The notes beneath the pieces were generated by a model, which did not search any database, was not told the origin of the DNA, and worked only from the letters and a program-made list of their open reading frames with translations. From contig JAGDYZ010000016.1 in the NCBI GenBank assembly GCA_049116335.1, positions 62,001 to 126,000 of the forward strand: DNA of 64,000 nucleotides, in the 5' to 3' direction. Below are positions 24,745-32,633 of this stretch, piece by piece (positions within the stretch are counted from its first letter, which is position 1; each line of letters starts with the position of its first letter). The position numbers and the translations under genes were made by a program. Origin of the DNA: CANMIH01 sp049116335. GTDB lineage: Bacteria; Pseudomonadota; Alphaproteobacteria; Rhodobacterales; Rhodobacteraceae.

Positions 24745-26568
24745 ATGCCTCTTGCCCTGCCTGACCTGATCCGGTTTCTCAGCGCCGTGCACCCCTATGA
24801 CGCGCTGCCGCATGATGTGCTTGAGGCACTGGCCCCTGCGTTTCACATGCATGAACTTGCCCCCGACGAAGCGGTCTATGCCTTAGGCGACGAGCTCACA
24901 GGGCTTTATCTGATCCATCAGGGACAGGTTGAGGTGCGGGATGAAAACGATGTCCCGGTTTCTCTGTTAGGGCCACGCAACTCGTTTGGTGAACGTGGAC
25001 TGCTCCGCAGCGGTCTCGCGGCCACTTCGGCCCGCACAACCGAGTCGACCGTGCTATTGGTGCTGCCAAAAGATTGGTTTCAACAACTGATTGCCGACTA
25101 TCCGGCCGCCAAAAAGTTCTTTGATCGATCTCGCCAACCCAAAGCACAGAAAAACGATCTCGCCACCAGCAGTGTTGAAACCTTGATGGCCCGCGCGCCA
25201 TTGACATGCGATGCGCAAACCTCGGTACAAGAGGCTGCACGCCTGATGCGCGATGCACATGTATCCTCGATTTGCGTCACCCAAGATGACACACTGACAG
25301 GGATCGCGACCATTCGAGATATCTCGGGCAAGGTGGTGGCGGCGGGGCTGCCCTTTGACACTTCCCTATCTGATGTCATGACCCATAACCCTCTCGCCCT
25401 GTCCCCGTCAGATATCGGGTCCGACGTGTTGCACATGATGATGGAACGCCGCATTGGCCATGTGCCTGTAGTCGAGGCAGGAAAACTGGTTGGTATTGTC
25501 ACCCAGACCGATCTGACCCGGTTCCAGGCGGTGAGTTCCGCCGAACTGGTGTCAGAAATTGCACACGCCTCAAGCATCCCTGAGATGGCCAAAGTCACCG
25601 CACGCATTCCTCAGCTGCTTGTTCAGCTGGTGGCCGGGGGAAACAGGCATGAGGTGGTGACCCGCCTGATCACCGATATCGCCGATACCGCCACCCGACG
25701 GCTTCTGGCTTTGGCAGAAGAGCATCTTGGCGTCGCGCCGGTGCCCTATCTGTGGCTGGCCTGCGGCTCTCAGGGGCGACAGGAACAGACCGGGGTCTCT
25801 GATCAGGACAATTGCCTGATGCTAGATGACACGGTGCGCGACACGGATATCCCCTATTTTGAAGCACTTGCCAAATATGTCTGCGATGGGCTGAACGACA
25901 TCGGCTATGTGCATTGTCCCGGTGAGATGATGGCCACCAATCCGCGCTGGCGCCAGCCGGTGAGCGTCTGGCGCGATTATTTCAGCAATTGGATTGCCAA
26001 ACCCAGCCCCGAAGCGCAGATGCTGGCCAGCGTGATGTTTGACCTGCGCCCGATTGGTGGCACCTTCTCTTTGTTCGAAGATCTGCAGGACACCACGCTC
26101 ACCGCGGCGTCGAAAAACTCGATCTTTGTCGCCCATTTGATTGGCAACTCGCTCAAACACACCCCACCGCTTGGTTTGCTGCGCGGCTTTGCCACCATCC
26201 GGTCTGGCGAACACAAAAACCAGCTGGATCTGAAACACAACGGCGTCGTGCCAGTGGTGGATCTGGGTCGGGTCTATGCGCTTCAGGGGGCCCTAAGCGC
26301 CGTCAACACCCGCGCGCGCCTCGTTGCGGCGCAGGCCGCAGGCGTTCTGAGCCAGTCTGGCGGGCAGGATCTGTTGGATGCCTATGATCTGATTGCCGAA
26401 ACCCGGCTCGAACATCAAGCTGCGCAGATCAAAGGGGGACTGGCCCCTGACAACTATCTGGCCCCGGCGGATCTGTCTGATTTTGATCGCAGCCACCTGC
26501 GAGACGCCTTCGTCGTGGTCAAATCACTGCAATCTGCCGTAGGACATGGCAAAGGGATGCTGGGCTAA
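24745..26568 (+). CDS. cNMP-binding/CBS/DUF294 nucleotidyltransferase-like protein
   Basis: A 607-residue cytosolic signalling protein. Residues about 15-130 form a cyclic-nucleotide-binding-like domain (LIHQGQVEVRD...NSFGERGLL), 160-290 a pair of CBS domains, 295-430 a DUF294 nucleotidyltransferase fold with GSQGRQEQTGVSDQDN, and 460-600 the DUF294 C-terminal domain. The G-S-x-G-R-x-E-x(4)-S-D-x-D pattern keeps the two metal aspartates, so nucleotidyl transfer is possible. Family members sit beside acetate/SSS transporter genes in many proteobacteria and are thought to sense adenylates. The target is unknown. It follows the symporter after an attenuator-like region of 209 bases. Confidence 0.9.
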   Translation: MPLALPDLIRFLSAVHPYDALPHDVLEALAPAFHMHELAPDEAVYALGDELTGLYLIHQGQVEVRDENDVPVSLLGPRNSFGERGLLRSGLAATSARTTESTVLLVLPKDWFQQLIADYPAAKKFFDRSRQPKAQKNDLATSSVETLMARAPLTCDAQTSVQEAARLMRDAHVSSICVTQDDTLTGIATIRDISGKVVAAGLPFDTSLSDVMTHNPLALSPSDIGSDVLHMMMERRIGHVPVVEAGKLVGIVTQTDLTRFQAVSSAELVSEIAHASSIPEMAKVTARIPQLLVQLVAGGNRHEVVTRLITDIADTATRRLLALAEEHLGVAPVPYLWLACGSQGRQEQTGVSDQDNCLMLDDTVRDTDIPYFEALAKYVCDGLNDIGYVHCPGEMMATNPRWRQPVSVWRDYFSNWIAKPSPEAQMLASVMFDLRPIGGTFSLFEDLQDTTLTAASKNSIFVAHLIGNSLKHTPPLGLLRGFATIRSGEHKNQLDLKHNGVVPVVDLGRVYALQGALSAVNTRARLVAAQAAGVLSQSGGQDLLDAYDLIAETRLEHQAAQIKGGLAPDNYLAPADLSDFDRSHLRDAFVVVKSLQSAVGHGKGMLG

Positions 26569-26592
26569 GACCCAGACAAGGGAGGAACAGGC

Positions 26593-27093
26593 ATGTTTTT
26601 GGAACTGATCGCGGTATTTGTCGCCGGGTTTGCCGGCGCAGGCCTCATGATGCTGCTCTCCAAACTGAGCGGTGGCCGCCTGCCCCGGTGGATTGTCCCC
26701 TTGGGCGCAGGTGCCGCGATGTTCGCCACAGGCATCTCAAGCGAATACAGTTGGTACAGCCGCATGTCCGGCGCGCTACCCGAGGGGCTGGTTGTGGCGC
26801 AATCTGCAGACAGCACCGCGCTCTGGCGCCCCTGGACCTATGTTGTGCCCATGACTGATCGGTTCATTGCGGTTGACGCGAACAATCTGCGCGCCAATGA
26901 ACAAACCGAAGCGCTCTATCTGGCAGATCTCTATTTTTACGGCCGCTGGCAAACCGTTAAATCGGTTCAGATGATGGTGGATTGCGCCGCTGGCCGCCGC
27001 GCAGATCCTGCCCTTGGCGACGGTTCGGCGCCAGTGTGGCGCGATGTCGGCGCCTCAGACCCCATTGTGGCCACCGTGTGCGAAAGGGCCTGA
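26593..27093 (+). CDS. Membrane-anchored protein of unknown function
   Basis: A 166-residue protein with two N-terminal membrane helices (about residues 3-22 and 33-50) and a soluble, probably periplasmic domain containing WRPWTYVVPMTDRF and two cysteines. GGAGGAA precedes the ATG. It lies 24 bases after the DUF294 gene and 1 base before the exonuclease, so the three are one unit. Genes like this accompany DUF294/exonuclease pairs, but I know no function. Confidence 0.75.
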   Translation: MFLELIAVFVAGFAGAGLMMLLSKLSGGRLPRWIVPLGAGAAMFATGISSEYSWYSRMSGALPEGLVVAQSADSTALWRPWTYVVPMTDRFIAVDANNLRANEQTEALYLADLYFYGRWQTVKSVQMMVDCAAGRRADPALGDGSAPVWRDVGASDPIVATVCERA

Positions 27094-27094
27094 T

Positions 27095-28501
27095 ATGTTC
27101 ACACGCCTCAGCCTGCGGCTTCGGGTCTTCTTGTTCTTTTGCCTGATTGCCTTTGGCGGGATCACTTTGATCTTGGTGTCTCTCTGGTTGGGGCATGGAC
27201 GCGTGGCCCAAAGCTCGATCACAGACGGGTTTGTCTTTGCAGGTCTCCTTGCCGGGCTTGGCCTTCTAGGGTTGGTCACAGGCATTTGGCTTTTGTTTGA
27301 TGAACATGTTGCCAAACCGATTGAGGCGCTTGCGGCACAGATGCGGGTCCGGGCCCATGCCGGCGTTGAAACCGATGTCGACACGCAAACCGCCAAATAC
27401 CTTGGCGATCTGGCCCCCGCCGCACATGCCGTCAGTTCCGCCTTGGGGGAAAGCACGCTTTCCGCCGCACAGAAAGTGGCCCGCGAAACCGAAAGATTGG
27501 CCTCTGAGACCGCACATCTGACGGCGCTTCTCAGCGAAATTCCGGTCGCCATGCTCTTGGTCAACCCACAAGGCCAGATTGTGCTCTATGACGGACAGGC
27601 CGCCGAGATCCTGTCTCAACTGGGTGTGCCCCGTCTGAACGCACCTCTGAGCGATTACTTCGAGGCCAGTGGCCTGAAGACCGCAGTGAGCAAGCTTGAA
27701 AAAACCGGGCTTGAGGTTGCCTTTGAAGCCCAGTCACAGGATAGGTCGCAAAGCTATACCGCCCGTCTTAAGCCTCTGGAAACGGGGTACCTGATGGTGA
27801 TCGAGTCCGCCGAGATCAATATCTCCCCAGAGGCTCCGCGCCCTCTGGTCTATGATTTCGATCTCTTTGAACACACGCAAAAGGTCTCGGTTCTGGAGAC
27901 CAAACTGGCGCATCTGACCTTTGCCGTATTTGACACGGAAACCACGGGATTGCTGCCGCACAAAGATGAAATCGTCCAGATCGGCGCCGTGCGGGTGGTC
28001 AATGGTCGGATTGTGCCCGGCGAACGGATCAATCAACTTGTCGATCCCGGCCGCCCCATTCCTGCGGCCTCGACCAAGGTCCATCATATCTCCGATCAAA
28101 TGGTCAAAGGCGCTCCGTCAATCGCAGAGGCAGGCCGCGCCTTCCACGCCTTTGCGGCGCAGTCCGTCATTGTCGCCCACAATGCCCCGTTTGATATGGC
28201 CTTTCTACACCGGCACAAAGGCGCAATGGGGGTTACCTGGGATCACCCGTTCCTCGACACGGTCTTGCTCTCCGCGGTGCTGTTTGGTGCCTCCCAGATC
28301 CATACACTGGATGCCCTGTGTGATCGTCTTGGGGTAAGCATTCCTACCGAATTGCGACACACCGCCCTGGGAGATGCACAGGCCACCGCCGAAGTTCTGG
28401 TGAAGATGCTAACGATGTTGCAGGCGCAGGGGTTGACCACCTTTGGAGAGGTGCTGGATGAAACCCGGCGACATGGCCGTCTGTTGGAAGATCTGAACTG
28501 A
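27095..28501 (+). CDS. Membrane-anchored PAS-like/DEDDh exonuclease
   Basis: A 468-residue protein. Two membrane helices (about 9-32 and 46-67) are followed by a HAMP/coiled-coil-like linker (70-140), a PAS-like segment (about 145-245) and a DnaQ-type 3'-5' exonuclease domain (about 275-445). All acidic and histidine motifs are present: FDTETTG, HNAPFDMAFL and RHTALGDAQAT. The layout is that of a sensor kinase whose output domain is an exonuclease. GAAAGGG precedes ATG 27095; the frame is open upstream but overlaps the previous gene. Substrate may be DNA, RNA or a small nucleotide. Last gene of the acetate-linked unit. Confidence 0.9.
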   Translation: MFTRLSLRLRVFLFFCLIAFGGITLILVSLWLGHGRVAQSSITDGFVFAGLLAGLGLLGLVTGIWLLFDEHVAKPIEALAAQMRVRAHAGVETDVDTQTAKYLGDLAPAAHAVSSALGESTLSAAQKVARETERLASETAHLTALLSEIPVAMLLVNPQGQIVLYDGQAAEILSQLGVPRLNAPLSDYFEASGLKTAVSKLEKTGLEVAFEAQSQDRSQSYTARLKPLETGYLMVIESAEINISPEAPRPLVYDFDLFEHTQKVSVLETKLAHLTFAVFDTETTGLLPHKDEIVQIGAVRVVNGRIVPGERINQLVDPGRPIPAASTKVHHISDQMVKGAPSIAEAGRAFHAFAAQSVIVAHNAPFDMAFLHRHKGAMGVTWDHPFLDTVLLSAVLFGASQIHTLDALCDRLGVSIPTELRHTALGDAQATAEVLVKMLTMLQAQGLTTFGEVLDETRRHGRLLEDLN

Positions 28502-28516
28502 ACACTACAGACGGTT

Positions 28517-28567
28517 CCGCCGGTTGGGTCGGATGCCTCCGGCGGGAGTATTTTTGAAAAGAAGAAG
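28517..28567 (+). repeat. Intergenic stem-loop repeat, copy 2
   Basis: After the exonuclease stop, CCGCCGG (28517-28523) pairs with CCGGCGG (28539-28545), followed by GGGAGTATTTTTGAAAAG and AAGAAG (28544-28567). Same tail and same orientation to the upstream gene as the copies at 16.1, 54.2 and 60.6 kb. Confidence 0.75.
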
Positions 28568-28582
28568 CCCGTCCGACCTTAT

Positions 28583-28632
28583 GGGACGGCGGGTGGGGCG
28601 AGGCTTGGAACAAGCAAGCGACACGCCGTCCC
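28583..28632. terminator. Long inverted repeat at convergent gene ends
   Basis: GGGACGGCG (28583-28591) pairs perfectly with CGCCGTCCC (28624-28632), with a nested GCTTG/CAAGC stem (28603-28615). It stands just past the SDR stop and opposite the exonuclease operon, likely a bidirectional transcription end. Confidence 0.6.
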
Positions 28633-28638
28633 TAAGAT

Positions 28639-29400
28639 TTATCGCTGCGGCAGGCGAACCGCGCCGTCAATGCGGATGGTCTCACCATTCAGATAGGGAT
28701 TTTCCACAATCTGACAGACCATCTGCGCATATTCCGCAGGAAAGCCCAAACGATGCGGAAACGGTACGTTTGACACGATGGCGGCGGTGGTTTCCTCAGG
28801 CAGGCCTTCCATCATCGGCGTGTTAAACAGCCCCGGAGCAATCGCCATAACACGAATGCCGGTTTTCGCCAGCTCACGCGCGGCAGGCAGGCACATCGAG
28901 GCCACGCCCCCTTTTGAGGCCGCATAGGCCGCCTGACCAAACTGACCATCCTGATAGGCAATCGATGCGGTGTTGATCACCACACCGCGTTCACCCGTTT
29001 CAAGCGGATCAAGCCCCTGCATCCCGCGCGCCGCATGGGACATCACGTTATAAGTGCCCATCAAATTCACGCGGATGGTTTTCTCAAACAGATCGGTCGA
29101 CAGTTTCCCCTCACGGCCAACAATACGCGCCGCACCGGCCACCCCTGCACAGCTCACAGCGATCCGGGGCACCCCCAGTTGGTCATGAATTTCATCAAAG
29201 GCTGCTGCAACAGAGGATTCGTCGCCCACATCCGTTTTGATCGCGATGCCACCAATTTCGGCCGCGACTTCTGCACCGCGCTCGGCGTCAAAATCCAGAA
29301 TTGCGACTTTAGCGCCTTCCGCCGCCAAACGGCGTGCCGTAGCCGCGCCCAACCCGCTGGCACCGCCGGTGACAACCGCAACATGTCCCGAAAAATCCAT
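28639..29400 (-). CDS. SDR dehydrogenase, 3-hydroxyacyl-CoA dehydrogenase type 2-like
   Basis: A 253-residue short-chain dehydrogenase. NAD motif TGGASGLGAATARRL at about 11-25, the DVGDE loop, SCAGVAGA, catalytic Ser in NTASIA, and Tyr/Lys in YAASKGG. The pattern (NTASIAYQDGQFGQAAYAAS, SNVPFPHRLGFPAEYA) is that of the HSD10 group, which oxidises 3-hydroxy-2-methylacyl-CoA and related thioesters. It lies 96 bases downstream of a TRAP permease pair on the same strand, so it may metabolise that transporter's cargo (inference). Confidence 0.9.
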   Translation of the reverse strand: MDFSGHVAVVTGGASGLGAATARRLAAEGAKVAILDFDAERGAEVAAEIGGIAIKTDVGDESSVAAAFDEIHDQLGVPRIAVSCAGVAGAARIVGREGKLSTDLFEKTIRVNLMGTYNVMSHAARGMQGLDPLETGERGVVINTASIAYQDGQFGQAAYAASKGGVASMCLPAARELAKTGIRVMAIAPGLFNTPMMEGLPEETTAAIVSNVPFPHRLGFPAEYAQMVCQIVENPYLNGETIRIDGAVRLPQR

Positions 29401-29496
29401 AGAAGCCTCCCGTTTGTAACATTTAACGCGAAACTACCCGCAGGCGGCTGCGCAGAAAAGCCCTCTGTCTCGAAGTGACGTTACAGCATTTGGCAA

Positions 29497-30810
29497 TTAG
29501 CGCAAAAAGACCAGTGTGATCACCGGGAACGCCATAAGCACAGCCACACGCAGAAGATCGGAGACCACAAAATACAACACTGCGCGATAGGTCTCGCCCA
29601 TCGGGGTGTCTCGGTCCATAGCGTTGATCACAAAGAGGTTCATGCCAACAGGGGGCGTGATCAACCCGACCTCAACCACAATCAACACCAAAATGCCAAA
29701 CCAGATGGCCACATGTTCCGCGCTCATCCCGAAATCCAGCGCGGTGATCACCGGGAAAAAGATTGGGACGGTCAGAAGGATCATCGACAGGCTGTCCATG
29801 AAGCAGCCCAGCACGAGATAGAGCAACAAAATGAGCGCCAAAACAACAATCGGCGCCGCCCCGAGCTCAACCACCCAAGACGACAGCTCTTGCGGCAGTC
29901 GCGTGCGCGCCAGAAAACCGTTATAAAATCCCGCCCCTAGAATGATAAAGAAAATCATCGCCGAGGATTTGGCGGTATCGGTGAAACTGTCGATGAGGCT
30001 TTGCCAGGTTAACCCGCCATTGGCCCAGGCAATGACACCGGTGCCAAGCGCGCCCACAGCGGCACCCTCGGTTGGGGTGAAAACTCCGCCGTAGATGCCG
30101 CCCACTACAGCCACAAACACTAAGAGCACCGGCCAGACCGCCGCCAGCGCCCTGAAACGCTCAGCGTAAGGGATAGGGGCACGCAGGCCTGCGCTCTCAG
30201 GATGACGCCAGACATAAAACCGCACCGCCATCATATAGCCCAGCGCCGCCAATACGCCCGGCAGGAAGGCCGCGAGAAACAATTTGGCGATGTTTTGCTC
30301 GGTAAGAATGGCGTAGATCACCAAAACAACCGACGGCGGGATCAAAATGCCCAAGGTTCCGCCAGCGGCCAGAGTTGCCGTCGAAAAACCGCCCGCATAG
30401 CCATAGCTTTTCAACTCGGGCAACGCCACGCGGCTCATTGTGGCAGCGGTGGCAAGCGACGATCCACAGATCGAGCCAAAGCCCGCGCAGGCCCCGATCG
30501 CGGCCATGGCCACGCCGCCTTTGCGATGCCCAAGCCAGCTTTCTGCCGCTTTGAACAGGCGCTGGCTCATGCCGCCCAATGTCGCGAAGTACCCCATCAG
30601 CAGGAACATTGGCACAATGGACAGGGAGTAATTGGAGAAGGTTGTAAAGCTCTCGGTTTTTAGCCGCGCCAGTGCCAGATTAGGCTTCCCCGTCAAGATC
30701 CACATGCCGACAAACCCAGTGACAAACATCGCCAGACCGATGGGCACGCGTAGAAAGATCAGAGCCAGCAGAGCCGGGAAGGAGTAGAATCCAATTTCTA
30801 GGGCTGTCAC
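29497..30810 (-). CDS. TRAP transporter large permease (second system)
   Basis: A 437-residue DctM-type permease with about 12 helices. Signature stretches are GSSLATAATMSRVALPELK, GGTLGILIPPSVVLVIYAIL and LITPPVGMNLFVINAM. The ATG overlaps the small-permease stop by 4 bases. No DctP-type binding protein is encoded next to it in the window, unlike the system at 16-19 kb. Confidence 0.94.
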   Translation of the reverse strand: MTALEIGFYSFPALLALIFLRVPIGLAMFVTGFVGMWILTGKPNLALARLKTESFTTFSNYSLSIVPMFLLMGYFATLGGMSQRLFKAAESWLGHRKGGVAMAAIGACAGFGSICGSSLATAATMSRVALPELKSYGYAGGFSTATLAAGGTLGILIPPSVVLVIYAILTEQNIAKLFLAAFLPGVLAALGYMMAVRFYVWRHPESAGLRAPIPYAERFRALAAVWPVLLVFVAVVGGIYGGVFTPTEGAAVGALGTGVIAWANGGLTWQSLIDSFTDTAKSSAMIFFIILGAGFYNGFLARTRLPQELSSWVVELGAAPIVVLALILLLYLVLGCFMDSLSMILLTVPIFFPVITALDFGMSAEHVAIWFGILVLIVVEVGLITPPVGMNLFVINAMDRDTPMGETYRAVLYFVVSDLLRVAVLMAFPVITLVFLR

Positions 30811-31397
30811 GTCTGCGTCTCCACCTGTGGGAGCAATGGCGCGGCACCAAACAGTTCAAGCAAGCGCAGCACGGCAACATAGATCGACATCACCGCCGCC
30901 AGAGCCGCCCCGACAAGAGAGGCCCCATAAGCCCACCAGATTGGCATCTGCAGCAGTTGGGTGGTCTGGCCAGACCGCAGTTTCCGTTCAAACCCAAGCT
31001 CAAGCTGCAACGTGATCACCACAAGCACGGTGGCAAACAGCGCCTCAGACACGAAAACCAGCACTCGGTTGGCGGGAATTGGCAGGCGGTTGGTTGCAAT
31101 CTCGACGACAGCGTGGCCGCCGCTGATCTGGCACCAGGGCAGGAATGCAAAGATGCAAAAGGCCATGCCCGCTTCGACCAATTCGAAATCCCCGCGAATT
31201 GCGCCGATGCCGCTGTCGATCAGCCATTGCGCCCCGTCACCCCAGACGCCGCTGTCCAGCCATCCGTGCAGCATCGTGTTGGCCGCCCGGCCCAAAATGG
31301 ACAAACAGGTCATCACAATCAGCGCAACAAGAACCGCGCCGCCGATCACGGCCATCGCCTTGGCACAAAACTGCAGCAAGCTATGAATGCGTTTCAT
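30807..31397 (-). CDS. TRAP transporter small permease (second system)
   Basis: A 196-residue DctQ-type subunit with four hydrophobic helices, including an extra long loop between helices 1 and 2 (WLDSGVWGDGAQWLIDSGIG). The start is uncertain: ATG 31397 has a G-rich site almost touching it, and an ATG six codons upstream at 31415 is also possible. It overlaps the large permease by 4 bases. Confidence 0.85.
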   Translation of the reverse strand: MKRIHSLLQFCAKAMAVIGGAVLVALIVMTCLSILGRAANTMLHGWLDSGVWGDGAQWLIDSGIGAIRGDFELVEAGMAFCIFAFLPWCQISGGHAVVEIATNRLPIPANRVLVFVSEALFATVLVVITLQLELGFERKLRSGQTTQLLQMPIWWAYGASLVGAALAAVMSIYVAVLRLLELFGAAPLLPQVETQT

Positions 31398-31507
31398 CCC
31401 ACCCCCGGATGGCATAAGCCAAGTTGCGACGTGTCATATCCAGAACTCCGGGCAATCGCCAGCCTGCAAAGCGCAGACACAGGATTTGCCGCAGATGTGT
31501 TTCAGGT

Positions 31508-32332
31508 TTACGCCAAGGCTTTGGCTGTCATAGCCAGCACGCCGTCCTGTCGCCGTGCCCAGAGTTTCAGACCTGCGCCGTCAGAGGCGGCTTCGATATG
31601 AAATGGGGCCATGCCGGCAATCGGCGCCACGCCTCGAAAGGAAAACTGTTTGAGCGGCTCGCCCAAGTGGCGTTGAGCCAGATCAGCCAGAAGCGTCGCG
31701 GTTAAAGGCCCATGAAACACCAGCCCGTCGTATCCCTCCACATCGCGCGCGTAATCGACGTCGTAATGGATACGGTGCCCATTGAACATCAAAGCGGAGT
31801 AGCGAAACAGCAGGGTCGGATCTGGTTTGATCTGTTCTGACACCTCTGCCTGTTGCGGCGCCTGCGCAGGAGTTGGCTTTGGCGCATTGGGATCTGGGTC
31901 GGCACGATAGACGATGTCATGCTCTTCGGTCAGCGACACCTGATCGCGCTGACGGATTTCGTGACGCACTGTGACAAAACACAGTGGGCCTGAACGGCCC
32001 TCTTTTTCCTGAACAGATTGAATGGTTGAGACCCGTGTGGCCTCTTGCCCAAGCACAAGCGGGTTTTGAAATTCAAACCGCCCCCCGGCCCACATGCGGC
32101 GTGGCAATGCAACGGGCGGCACAAACCCTCCCTTTTGTGGATGCCCGTCGCGGCCCAGCTCATCACGCGGTTTGGCTTCAAGGAAATAGAGCCAATGCCA
32201 CAGGGGTGGCAGAGCATCCCCGTGTTGCAGCGTCGTCTTCTGCCCCAGCGTGGCCTGCATGAACTGCGCTGATCGCGGGATCAACAAATCCTGTGTCTGT
32301 TCTGACCTGCCAATCCAGTCTTGCACGTCCAT
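31508..32332 (-). CDS. MaoC/HTD2-like hot-dog dehydratase
   Basis: A 274-residue double hot-dog protein of the FAS1-like dehydratase / mesaconyl-C4-CoA hydratase type. The N-terminal half carries MWAGGRFEFQNPLVLGQEAT and the C-terminal half LLFRYSALMFNGHRIHYDVD with DGLVFHGPLTATLLADL, the usual R-x-S-A-x3-N-x-H-x-I-H-Y-D hydratase motif. It should hydrate or dehydrate a branched or dicarboxylic enoyl-CoA. ATG 32332 has AGAAGGG upstream. It precedes the TRAP permeases on the same strand (110-base gap), suggesting a shared substrate route. Confidence 0.88.
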   Translation of the reverse strand: MDVQDWIGRSEQTQDLLIPRSAQFMQATLGQKTTLQHGDALPPLWHWLYFLEAKPRDELGRDGHPQKGGFVPPVALPRRMWAGGRFEFQNPLVLGQEATRVSTIQSVQEKEGRSGPLCFVTVRHEIRQRDQVSLTEEHDIVYRADPDPNAPKPTPAQAPQQAEVSEQIKPDPTLLFRYSALMFNGHRIHYDVDYARDVEGYDGLVFHGPLTATLLADLAQRHLGEPLKQFSFRGVAPIAGMAPFHIEAASDGAGLKLWARRQDGVLAMTAKALA

Positions 32333-32633
32333 GTTGCCCAACCCTTCTGATTTCGCCGCAGAAAACAGACAACCCCCCTCTGGCGCAATGGTTTATTCGC
32401 ATTTACTCAAGCGTAACTCCCCTTTGCACCGGTTCTATCGTGAGAAAGTGACGAACACACTTGAGGTGAGCCAACCTCATCCAAACCCGATGAATTCTCA
32501 TGTCAAATCGCCGAATTTCACCGGAAATGTCGCAGGCAAGCTAGTTTGCGCCTCACCTCAAGGCCTACAGCTTGGCCAACCCCATCAACCACGTCGGAGA
32601 TCCTCCGACCTGTGGCCTGTGAAAGGACAACAG
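32333..32633. promoter_or_regulatory. Divergent promoter region with inverted repeats
   Basis: This 301-base gap lies between the MaoC-like gene (minus) and the aldehyde dehydrogenase (plus). TTGAGGTGAG (32461-32470) recurs inverted as CTCACCTCAA (32552-32561), perfect 10-base arms 81 bases apart. GTCGGAG/CTCCGAC (32593-32609) forms a tight hairpin 25 bases before the dehydrogenase start. No small gene is convincing. Confidence 0.5.

Noticed and set aside
32250..32633. Upstream extension of the aldehyde dehydrogenase frame
   Set aside because: It overlaps the divergent MaoC-like gene start and the shared promoter region; the dehydrogenase begins normally at 32634.
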